NCBI GenBank assembly: GCA_027943335.1
Contig: BSBK01005648.1
Coordinates: forward strand, 795,001-859,000
Direction: 5' to 3'
From: Chamaecyparis obtusa
Lineage: Eukaryota > Streptophyta > Pinopsida > Cupressales > Cupressaceae
DNA: 64,000 nucleotides
Both the position numbers and the translations under genes were made by a program. The notes under the pieces were generated by a model. The model was given only the letters and a program-made list of their open reading frames with translations, was not told the origin of the DNA and ran no database searches. This document shows, in pieces, positions 1 to 9,768 of this stretch. Position 1 is the stretch's first letter, and each line of letters begins with the position of its first letter.

Positions 1-1489
1 TATGCATAAGAGAGATCATTCATCCAGGGTTTCAATCCATGAGGTTTCTGTCTGATAGGTTTGCAAGGTCAGACAAAAAGTGTTTTATGTTGATGAAAAG
101 TGCGGATAGAATAACTTTGCAAAGTATCTTTTTTCTAAAATTCATAATTTTTTGTCAGATGGTTATCTCCAATTGAGGTTTGTTTTGTTGTGTTCATTGC
201 ATATGATTCTTCTACTAGATTCAGTGGCTCGCCCTCAACTCATCTTTTGATATTTTTAAACTATCTCCTTCTGAGGCAATTTGTAGTGATTTCGGTTTGT
301 GTTTGCTGGACAATTCTGAATAGGTGTTTTCAAATTTTAAAATCTCTTACCTCATTCAATTTTAGGAGAAGCCGTCTAACAGAGTGATTATCTATGATAC
401 AAAGTTTATGTCTGCCAAATCTCAAGGTCCAGTGATAAGTTTTTCTCAGTCTTTTGATGGCACGATTGGAGGTAATTTATTCAAGTTTGCCAATTGGTGA
501 AGTATTAGAATTTGAAGTTTTTAAAGTATCTGGTTATCTAGATTGGATCTGGTTGTAGACACCAATTTTTGTGGACATATTTGAGGTCCAGGTGTTTGAA
601 TTCAAAAAACATTTAGGTCGGGCCCGCTTGGGGCCCGACTTGCTTCATCAATATTATTAAAGCTGCAAGAAGTGCATGAGCCAGTTGGGATTTGGCATTA
701 CATTGAAATTTTCTTTAAGCTTTATAATTGGCACATTGTGATCAAATGCTTGAAGTCTCACAGATTAGAAACCTATTGCGACAATCAGGGTAAGGGTTCT
801 TGATTTTACAACCATGTTATTCAAAATTAGTGTTGATTACTCATGTTCTACAAGGAAAATTTTGCTTCTACAAATCATTATATAAATCACATGTTGCAGC
901 GTATTTGTGATGACTATATGTTGGCACCAATTATTTATCAGCTATCACTATTTTCTATGTTTCATGAGTTTCTCTCAGATCAGATGATGTTGCAGTTAGA
1001 GGAAAATAAAAACATTGACCAGTCCCTTACATAGATATTGCGTGGCTATCTCAAATGCTACACATTCTCCATTAGTTGGGGCTGCACAAATATATGGTGC
1101 CTTGCAGCATGTTAACAAGGTAAGTCACAAAATGAAATGTTTGATTTCAAAGGGCTTTGGGAGCAACCAAATGAAGGGTGTTGCAGACATTAGCTAGCAT
1201 GAGAATGGGAAAATGGGTGGGCCAATATGCAGCATGGCTGCCAATGTATTTGTAGAGGGAGCTGCATAAGCATCCAATGGAGTTGTGTGAGTATAGCATA
1301 GGCTAGTGTAAGAAATGTAAAAGCTAGCATTTGATAGAAGGTAGCCAGTGTAGAATTAGTGCCACCATCATAAAATCAATGGATGCCAGTGCATAATGTG
1401 AAACTAGTGTATGTAAAATGCATAGGCCAAGGGTGCACATGGTACTTAAGCAAAAATAGAAGTAGGTGGGCTGTGTATTTGGGATTTTA

Positions 1490-1531
1490 GTCCCACATTC
1501 ATCTGCTTGCCTAGAAGATGGTTATTTAAAA
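1490..1531 (+). promoter_or_regulatory. USE/TATA-like promoter motif, copy 1
   Basis: GTCCCACATTC at 1490-1500 resembles the plant snRNA upstream sequence element (consensus RTCCCACATCG). It is followed after 22 bases by a TATTTAAA box near 1523. In plants the shorter USE-TATA spacing, roughly 23-26 bases, goes with Pol III transcription (U6 type). Downstream lie a hairpin (1610-1638) and a TTTT run (1647-1650). No known snRNA sequence follows, so function is inference only. Confidence 0.25.
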
Positions 1532-1609
1532 ACAAAACCGTGCAAACTAAAGGTAAATCAAAAAGAAGAGAGAGGCTATGTGGAGGGCCATTCAGTTGTG
1601 TGGGTCCAG

Positions 1610-1638
1610 GTAGTGCGTGCCAGCTAGGCACGCACTAC
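1610..1638. repeat. Perfect 12-bp inverted repeat with 5-base loop
   Basis: GTAGTGCGTGCC (1610-1621) and its exact reverse complement (1627-1638) flank the loop AGCTA. A TTTT run follows at 1647. The structure could be an RNA hairpin or a decayed palindromic element. It lies about 80 bases downstream of the TATA-like box near 1523. Confidence 0.7.
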
Positions 1639-1682
1639 GGAGTATATTTTGAATGATAATTTAATAAAATCAGTTGGGATTT

Positions 1683-1725
1683 ATCCCACATTCATCACGG
1701 GATAGAAAAAAAAGTTGTTTATAAG
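1683..1725 (+). promoter_or_regulatory. USE/TATA-like promoter motif, copy 2
   Basis: ATCCCACATTC at 1683-1693 is followed about 25 bases later by TTTATAAG. The sequence just upstream (GGGATTTATCCCACATTC) matches that around copy 1 (GGGATTTTAGTCCCACATTC), so the two sites look duplicated. No recognisable RNA gene follows. Confidence 0.2.
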
Positions 1726-1890
1726 ACAATCCACACAATATGAAGGTGTCAAAAGCAAACTCCTAGTTGTAGAGGCTTGCCCATGTGCACGTGTTTTGAG
1801 GCATCCAACTAGCAACAAGTTGGAAATGACATGGTAGGCAGGTCGCATGTGCAGCTGAGGTAAATTTTGATGAAATGTAGTGTGCAGGTT

Positions 1891-2245
1891 CTGACGGCCT
1901 CAGATGTGCACTGGAGATCTAACGATGGTCGCATGATTGCGATGAAGGAAATTTCCCTATGCGATCATGCAACAGGGCAACATGTGGCAGCTCAGTGACA
2001 TGGCAGTGAGGTTGCAGGTTGGAGCTGGTAGCAAACTAGGTAGTGACAAGTGGCATGAAGTGATGACAAGGTGACAATATGAATAGTTTGATGGCCTCGA
2101 GATATGTGCTAGAGATCGACGGTGGTCACATGATTGCGATGAAGGAAATCTCCCTATGCGATCATGCGACATGTGGCAGAGTGGTGAGCTGGCATAGTGA
2201 TGAACTGAATAGTGACAAGTGGCACAGGTGGTGAGTTGGTGAAGG
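1891..2245. repeat. Imperfect tandem duplication, about 200-bp unit
   Basis: Two diverged units begin at about 1891 and 2090. Both contain a GGCCTC start, a block with GATTGCGATGAAGGAAAT followed by CTATGCGATCATGC, ACATGTGGCAG, and TAGTGACAAGTGGCA. Inside each unit, GCATGATTGCGAT and ATGCGATCATGC form an imperfect inverted repeat around GGAAAT-type sequence (1928-1971 and 2127-2170). Confidence 0.65.
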
Positions 2246-2449
2246 TGGTCTGTCAGACCAATCAAATGGCATCACATGGTACTTGTGGGCCCGCCAAAGA
2301 TTCAAATGTGTAGAAGAAAATAAAACAAATTGGTAAAGTATGGACTATATGATAATTTTGAATTTCATAACTTTGCAGTTACTCACCAAAATAGGAAAAT
2401 GAAAATGATGTTGTAGGCTATATTTTTTCTCAAACATACAACTATAATA

Positions 2450-3571
2450 TGTTAGGAATGGGAACACTGAGAGGGGGGGGGGGGGGTGAATTAGTGTTCA
2501 CTATATTTAACCTTTTTCTTTACTCTTGAAACTTAACTTGAATGCTTAAGTACTGAAATGAACATCAACATAAACAAGATAGATAAACACAACACATAAC
2601 ACCAGTATGGTTATGGGGAAACCCAAATAGGTAAAAGCCCCGGTGGGAATTGACACCCACTAAGAACTACACTAGTGTCTTATGATCCTTGTTAGAAGAT
2701 CTGCAACCATGTTAGGAGTTGTTCTTTACAATGCTTTTAGTACAGGCACCTTGTCAAGGGTCGGGCCCTATTAGGAGTCTTTTATAATAACCTTGTTAGG
2801 GGTGGGGACACACTTTCCTAGACCTCATTTCTCAAGTGGTGAAGGCTACAACCTTCTGATCTTAGATACACAATATATCTGCTGGATGAACTGGTGTTGT
2901 GACATTGCTTGTCTGATCAGTTCATTTGATATGCTGATGCTTTGACCTCTTGCAAAGCTCTAATACATTCTTACTGCTCTTCACACACTTCTACTCTACT
3001 TATCTTATCTCTATTTTTTACTTCCATACTTTATTACAAAGGCGCATCTAATATTTATATGCGCTACCAAAACAATTAACTAGGTCGGCCTATAAGCGAT
3101 TACATACAATGCTTCCAAGTGAATTGGCTCAAGCGTGTTTACAAAAAAACATAATTACATGTCTACAACTTAATTACAATAGGCGCATAGCCTTTACAAA
3201 ACAATAATATCATTGCTAATCAAATTATCAACAGTCGGCTGCATACTCTGTTCTGTTCTGGCATTCACTGTCTGTGCTACTTCAACTGTTCGTATCTTCG
3301 CCATACTGTATCTTCTGATCATGTGGTCTTAGAATTATCATGAATATACTCTTACAAACTTATCTTCTAGGGTTCATACCATAACTCTGTCATACGCACA
3401 TGCGCTGATGCTCTGATGTACTGGTGCTTTGTTAACTGTTCAGTCTTCTATACTTAACCAAATTCTGATCTTCTGATAATGTGCATTGAATCCAAAACAC
3501 TATATGACTTTGTTTCCATAATGAAAACACTAAATCTAGTCATATACAATAGTGTAGTCAACTTGCCAACA
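2450..3571 (-). repeat. 3' LTR of the gag-only element
   Basis: The plus-strand ends are TGTTAGGAATG and CTTGCCAACA. The LTR is 1122 bp and matches 9769-10901 along its length with scattered changes. It carries a run of 14 G just inside its left end (2473-2486), followed by TGAATT. The same GAGAGGGGG...TGAATCA block occurs in two other LTR families in this window. Confidence 0.93.
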
Positions 3572-3758
3572 ATCTCCCCCTTTGTCATTAATGGAAACAA
3601 AGGAATATGGAAAAGTTACTAACTGTACCCTTATACCAAAACTCTTTAACATACTCTAACTTATATCTCCCTTAGACTCTTTACTATGCATCTTCTTTAC
3701 ATATATATAAGAATCCATATTCTATACAATACTCCCCCTTTGACATTAATGACAAAGG
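3572..3758 (-). other. Duplicated polypurine tract (PPT) with hairpins
   Basis: On the minus strand AAAGGGGGAGAT (3572-3583) abuts the 3' LTR and is the plus-strand primer site. A second AAAGGGGGAGT copy lies at about 3732-3741. Each sits beside an inverted repeat: CCTTTG/CAAAGG at 3579-3584 with 3598-3603, and at 3737-3742 with 3753-3758. Multiple PPTs are a known trait of Sireviruses. Confidence 0.75.
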
Positions 3759-4461
3759 TGCTTGAAAAATGTATCTACAAGTACTTACAGTGTTAGGACA
3801 TCTGGATATGCTATCTACAAATTTTGGATCTCTTGTTTCCAAAATGCTATCAGTGCATTGACAATCTGTAGATGGTTGCATAAGGCATATTGTAGCTTCT
3901 CCATATTCTCCAAGTCTTTACTAGGACCTTGATCATATGTCACCATAGTGGCATCGATCTCCTTGATGTTCTGATTTAGTATATCTAGAGAGGGTGCAAG
4001 AGCATTCCTGAGCTATGTCTACCTTGCCCTTATCTTAGACATCTCTTTCTCAGCCTTTTCTATCTTGTCTATCTACCCCTGATATACATTTTTGCACATG
4101 TTCACATGAGTGGAGGGGTCTTCTACTAAGTTCCTTACTTTTTCAATCATTGCTTCTGCCTCTTGGATTCTCTTGTAGTGATCATCAGTTAGCTTATCTT
4201 GATTCATACAATCTATGATGATCTTCCTTCCCCTTGCAAAAAACTATTCAAAGATGCTTGACCAAACTTTAGTGAACTTAGGTCAAGTGCAAAGTTACCA
4301 ACCATTTCACTCAATCTCTTTTTCATATATTTCTCTTATGCTACTTGAGATGTAGATTCTTCCAAGCTAGAGAAGTTAGTCTTGAAGTTTGTCAATATAG
4401 TACTGACATCATCAACTGAATGGACCTTAGACACTTTCTTGTTTGAAGGTAATAGGCTATT
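3759..4461 (-). other. 3' internal region of the gag-only element, no recognised gene
   Basis: This lies between the last readable part of the second ORF and the PPTs. Minus-strand frames are short and broken. It may hold the decayed C-terminal end of that ORF, but I see no domain. Confidence 0.5.
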
Positions 4462-5087
4462 TCAGATGTTGACTGATTCAACAAACAAAGGGTTCCTCAT
4501 TACCCGTTTCTCTTTTTCATTTTCCATAGCTAAGACACCAATCTTGATCAGGTCTTCTTCTCCCCAAGAGTCCAAACTAGTGGTGTTTGGTGTGAGACTT
4601 GACAACAATGTTGCTGAGGGTAATGGAGTGATAGGAATGCTATCCATCACTTCTTGCTTTACTCTAATTGGAATCTCAATAGATGGCTCATATGTTGGTT
4701 CATTTCCTTTTACCTTTTCTTCTCCTTTATCCTCTTCTACCGTTTCTTCCTCTTTTTCTGTCTCTTTTTCCATCTCCTTCTCTCTTTCACCTGTTAGATC
4801 TTCTATTAGTACTTCTTCTTGTAGCTTAGGTGAATTATCACCTTATAGAGTTTCAACCTCTTGTGTTCTCACAAAGGATTCCTCAAACTTATCCAAGTCA
4901 TTATCTATGGCTGCCATTGCTATCTCCACATTATCAATAAAGATAGTATCATCTTTTTGTGTCTCTATCATGGGCACAAACTTTACTGCCTCTGTAGGTG
5001 TTATCACTATAGGTGCTAGATCCTGAGGACCTGTTACTGGTATATTTGTGGTCTTTTCCATCTTGGCTTCCTTGGAGGGCACTTGTG

Positions 5088-6260
5088 TGATGGAATATGG
5101 ATGAACTGACTGAGAGGGGGGGTGAATCAGTCAACCATAAAACACTTAACAATTATTTCTTTCCAGATCCCTTAGGATATCTTAATGAATATTATCTGTT
5201 TAACACTCGGTAAATAGATTGCAGTGACTTTGAAGATGCAGAAAGTATTAGCAAAATTATCTTTAGATATTCATCAGCACTTGTATATGATTAAGATAGC
5301 AATTAAGAACACAAGAGACAGAAGATTTAACGTGGAAACCCAATATGGGAAAAACCACCAATGTATCTAGATACTGATTTGCACTTTTCTGAAGTGATGC
5401 TCGGTTAGAAGCCAACCCGGTAAAAGGTTACAAAACACACTATTAGGTGTGACCTGGTTAGAGGATTTAATCACCCTGCTAGGAGTGGCCTGGTAAGAGG
5501 TCTTGAGAACAATTCAATGGAATTGTCACCTTGTTAGAGGATTTACAATATGGTTGTTAAACCAACTCGGTTAAGAGATTTAGAATTCACTGTTACAATG
5601 ATAAAAAGGTAACAATGAAAATGACCTATATAATAATGCAACTGCCTTGCTGATTACAGATCTCTATTTTGCATAAGTGTGATCCTTCCTGATTGAATAT
5701 ATCTCTGCTTCTCCTCAAGGATATTTGATCATCCTTCACAAATTCGCACACACCTTTCCTGTCTCTCTTCTATATATCTTCTGCTGTGTATGTATTTTAT
5801 TTTCACATTTGACCTTTTATTTATATGATTTTAGATTTGTCAAATTGACATTACTTAGTATAACAGTCGGCTGAATTAAGCAAACTTTATTTGCAAAAAT
5901 CCTTCAAGGGCCGACAGTGCTCGGTGACCATAACTTTCTACAATCTTTCGGAGACCGAGGGAACTCGGTAAACACTGATAATCCTTTTTCTTTGAAAATC
6001 GACTGAACTTGGTAGATGCTAGCTTTTCTTTGACAACCGACTAAACTCGGTAAACACTAAATTTTCTTTGACAACCGACTGAACTCGGTAAACACTGAAT
6101 TTTCTTTGATAACCGAGTGAACTCGGTAAGCACTAATATTACTACCTGGCAGACCGACTAAGCTCGGTAGGTACTGAATGTTGCGGATTATGACATAGTG
6201 TGACATCAAAGACATTACATAATTTGAGTAGCAATTTCCTTCAGACAATTGTTTCCAACA
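5088..6260 (-). mobile_element. Solo LTR nested in the gag-only element
   Basis: The plus-strand ends are TGATGGAATATGG and GTTTCCAACA, with TSD TTGTG at 5083-5087 and 6261-6265. There is no internal coding sequence and no second LTR, so it is a solo LTR left by LTR-LTR recombination. Just inside its left end it has GAGAGGGGGGGTGAATCAG, the G-tract block also seen in the two Copia-type LTR families here. By that block its element orientation is minus. It contains a tandem array at 5910-6180. Confidence 0.88.
5910..6180. repeat. Tandem array of ~38-bp units with ACCGA/TCGGT stems
   Basis: Roughly six or seven imperfect units inside the solo LTR read like ACCGACTGAACTCGGT AAACACTGAATTTTCTTTGAC. 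Most units contain a short inverted repeat, ACCGA...TCGGT. Its position inside an LTR suggests enhancer-like repeats in U3, which is inference. Confidence 0.75.
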
Positions 6261-8611
6261 TTGTGTTGTGGATGTAGTAGGTGGATACATGTGCCTATTC
6301 AAGAAAAATTTCTCAAAAACTCAAAGTTCTTGTGCATTATGTGTAGTGTTCTTAGCTTTGTTCTTAGATGCGGCTTTACCAGATCTAACAATAGTGTTTT
6401 CTCTTCTAAGGAACACACTGGTAGGCTTTCATCTAGAATCTTTTCCCTTATTCTAAGATCTTCTTCAATAGCCTATTTCTTCAAGGATTCTAAGATATTC
6501 CAAACATTATTCGGGATGACTATTTTAAGTTCCAAGAATTTCTTCTTGAACTTAATCATATGTTTTATGATCATGCCATGAATCTATGATTTATCAATTT
6601 CACTATACATCTCATAAAACTTTCCTATCTGATCCAATCTGCCTTCATCAACAATCCTTATTCTCAAGACTTGAAGACTAGGTCTGAAACCTACCTCTGG
6701 AGGTGCTTGAGCATTTTTCTTACTTCTGGTTGCTCGCGAGGATGGGTGACTAGTGCTAGTTTCCTTCTTCCTTTTGGCCATTGCCTTATACTTAGGAGGT
6801 GATGTCAATTGTCACTTTGGGTGCAAGAGAGATAACATCTATTTTACCCTATTTATCCTTTGGATCTTCAGTTTTCTCAATCTTGACTTTCTTCAGTTTA
6901 GGATCATCAATTTTTGCTTCCACTATGGATGCGCTCTCAATCTCCAATGCTATGTTTTCTTCCCTTTCTTTGTCTAGGTCTTCCTGTGTTACTCCATGAA
7001 TTTTGAGTATCTCAGATGTAATCTTTGATGCTTTGCTTTTTGTTATTTCATTGTTAAGAATTGCATCAACTTCTCTTGTCTTCTCTTCATAAGTCCCCCA
7101 TCTAGGTTCATTAGGGTCCTTAGGCACTGATAGTAGCACTTGTGCATAGGATTCCAAGATTGGATCCTCAACTTCATACCCAAGTGGATGGATCCACTTT
7201 GTTCTTGGCTCAACTACTTCCATACAAGTTATATTAGTTTCTACCATAAAACAAATGTTGTCTTTGTATTTCTCAACAATACTTTCTGGTATCCTCTACC
7301 TCATCTACATTTTGACCTTGAATATCTTCAATTATAGCATTATGTAATCCTTCAATGTGCTCTTGGTAGATGCCTTGAGAGATATTTGAGGCATTGTAGG
7401 CATACTCTTGTCTAAGTACAAATCTGAGACCTTTCCAACTATATGGAGGTACATGTAGATAATTAAAGACCCAAACCTGAATATTTTGGTCTTATCATGT
7501 TTGATGGCGCTAATGTTATCAATTAGTTGTGTGCAAAAGATCTCGCATAGATTGAACTCAACATTTTCTTTGACAATTCTTATTGTTGCAAGAATAGTGG
7601 CCGCAGACACACTAGTCACCTTGTTGGTGTGCTGAAACTGATAACCTAGTATCATGGACATCAATTTGATGTCTTTCTCCTCTATAGGCTCAATTGTCAT
7701 TCTGCACCTATCACTTCTTAACTTACATGCCTGTTCTAATATTTTTCTCACATCCTTGCCTGCTGGAAGAATGACACCTTTCTTAGAGAGGCATGTCATC
7801 TCATGAATGAGATCTCCTGTGATTCTTACTAGGACTTCACCTATCCAGAATAGGTCATCATGAATTCTTCTTAATAGGATCTTGATCCACTCCGATTCAT
7901 ATAATTTATATATCATAGCATACTCAACAATGGGATGGTCTTCTAGATGTGCAAACTCATCTAGGAAGGTTTTGTCTAGCTTTATCATAGTTTCAATGTG
8001 CTCTCTAATCCTATCAAGTCCAACTGGTTCTTTCTTGCAGTAAATGTATGTACAGATGTCTTCAACATGCATGACACCGATAGGGGTTCTAGAGAATGCA
8101 CCTTCTAAGTCATCTAGGGTAGACTTAAAGGGATGCCTCTTGAAAACATATCTTTTCCTCTCTGCAACATCAAACACAATAGGTGTAGCCATAACTTACT
8201 TGTTTATCACTTCAAATAGGTTTCCAAGAACTTCTGAATCGTTGCGATAGATTAGGGCTTTGCAACTGATCAAACAAACTCTTTCACTGGTGAATCGAGC
8301 TTCAATACTTCACAATCAACTGCTAGGGCTTCTATGATCTCCAATCACTCTAACTCAAATGCAATGAGTGATCTGCAAGTCTCTATGTACTTTAAAGTGA
8401 AAATTCTACCATTAATGCTTGCCGCGTAAACTAGAATTTGACTTAGATTTTCCAACTTCCATCCTGTAATCGATCAAGAAGTACACTCTTGCACATAGCA
8501 TCATATTGTCTCCAAGATGTTAAATCCATAGGTGCATACTCTGAAGGTGAGTATACCAGCCGCGCAGGGGTCTAGAGAAAAATTAGCCCCCCCTATGATC
8601 TTGAGGGTCAT

Positions 8612-9714
8612 TCATCCAAATGTAGAGGATGCGTCCACTGTGGATGCATCCAATACATACTCATCAACCTTATCCTTCTTTTCTTCTAACCAAATCAGGC
8701 TCACATCTTCTACAACTTTCACAAACTTGACTTCTCCTTCGGTGTCTAATATTGATTCTTCTGGCTTTTTAGAGTTTTCCTGACTTTGTGCTCTTGATCT
8801 ATAAAACTTTGAGATGTGTCCAACCTTGTTGCATGAGTGAAAAATAACTGGAGACCTTAAATTCCTCAACACATTGATGTGGGTTACCATTTTACATTGT
8901 CTAGCTGAGTGACCATTATAATTACATATTTGACATGTAATACTCTGAGAACTTCTTGCATTTTTTGATTCTGATTTCTCTGATTATGCTAAGTCTTGTT
9001 CTTTTAACTTTTTCTACAATTCATAGCTCTATGACCAAATTTATTGCATGAATAACAATAACCATTGAAAGGTCTTACCTCTTTACAATTCCTTGCTATA
9101 TGTCCATGCTTGTTACAAGCATAACAAGTTCGGTCTATTGGCTTACGCTCATCTTTAGATGGTTCAGTATTGTCTTTAGTTTGATTTTCAGTCTTCTTGG
9201 CATCTGTGGTGTCTTCTTGTGCTTTCATTCTTGCTCGCATGTTGTCAATCTGATTTTGTGCTTCATTGAATCCAATGCCCCTGGTATCTCCTTTAAGCTT
9301 TTGAGCATATAACTGAGATTCAATCAGATCCTTTCTTGTGTATAATTTATCAATGTGATTATTTAATTCAATCAATTCTAGCTCCAAGATTTCCATGTTT
9401 GCTTGCCTTAATTCTTCATTCAGTTGAAGGGTCTCTTTGATCTGTTCATCATAAACTTCTTAATTGTTAGTTAGCTTTTCATCCAAATCTTCAATCTAAT
9501 CTTTCAGAGATGTGTTATCTTCATTTATCTTTTTGACCATCTTCCCTAAATCACTGTTTGAACAATCTTTCAAATCTTTTCTTAGTATTTTGATGACTGC
9601 TTGAGAATCACTGACTTTTTCTTTTAGTTCTTCAATTTATTTTTCAGATCTGTCAAGGTCTTCAAGAGCAGCTTCAGGATTATTTTTCAGATGTTTCATT
9701 TATCCCTTATCCAT
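8612..9714 (-). pseudogene. gag: gag-like gene: coiled coil plus four CCHC zinc knuckles
   Basis: Coding begins at an ATG at 9714, with a stop four codons later, so it is broken. The first 110 or so codons are rich in Leu, Glu, Lys and Asn in heptad-like spacing, suggesting a coiled coil. From 9396 the frame is open to 9004. It ends with two zinc knuckles, CYACNKHGHIARNC and CYSCNKFGHRAMNC. After a stop and a frameshift two more follow: CQICNYNGHSARQC near 8900-8945 and a degenerate one, HSCNKVGHISKFY, inside the 92-residue stretch 8890-8612. Zinc knuckles bind retroelement RNA during packaging. The gene lies directly downstream of the primer-binding site, as gag should. I see no clear Copia-type capsid (UBN2) domain, which is unusual. 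Confidence 0.75.
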
Positions 9715-9748
9715 GATCACCTCAAGTGCTTAAAATTCTTTCCTGAGG

Positions 9749-9766
9749 ACCAGAGCTCTGATACCA
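9749..9766 (-). other. Primer-binding site, initiator tRNA-Met
   Basis: The minus strand reads TGGTATCAGAGCTCTGGT two bases inside the 5' LTR. TGGTATCAGAGC is the classic complement of the plant initiator tRNA-Met 3' end used by Copia and some Gypsy elements. It fixes the element orientation. Confidence 0.92.
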
Positions 9767-9768
9767 AT

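Larger units (their letters stand above)
1..2449. other. Unassigned intergenic flank
   Basis: No reading frame here resembles a known protein and all open frames are short. The stretch lies outside the first LTR element. What can be seen is a pair of snRNA-type promoter-like motifs, a perfect hairpin and an imperfect tandem duplication, listed separately. It is probably old, decayed repeat sequence, but I cannot name a family. Confidence 0.6.
4462..8192 (-). pseudogene. Second ORF of the gag-only element, unknown function, split by a solo LTR
   Basis: Starting at the ATG at 8192, a 286-residue stretch beginning MATPIVFDVAERKRYVF runs to 7332. It reads as a soluble, mainly helical protein with no motif I can name. 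After local frameshifts the coding continues through 7247-6849 and 6808-6584 as a Lys/Glu-rich tail. The solo LTR at 5088-6260 interrupts it. The frame before the insertion (ending ...PPTTSTTQ, near 6266) and the frame after it (VPSKEAKMEK..., from 5082) are in register once the solo LTR and one TTGTG copy are ignored. The downstream part (5082-4462) is acidic with Glu/Lys repeats. Without the insert the coding length is about 2.5 kb. It resembles neither pol nor the usual envelope-like ORFs. A capsid-related or plant-specific transposon protein is possible but unproven. Confidence 0.6.

Noticed and set aside
4382..5026. Plus-strand Ser-rich ORF of 214 codons
   Set aside because: It is the antisense shadow of the Glu/Lys-rich minus-strand ORF of the gag-only element and runs toward the solo LTR boundary; serine richness follows from the reverse complement.
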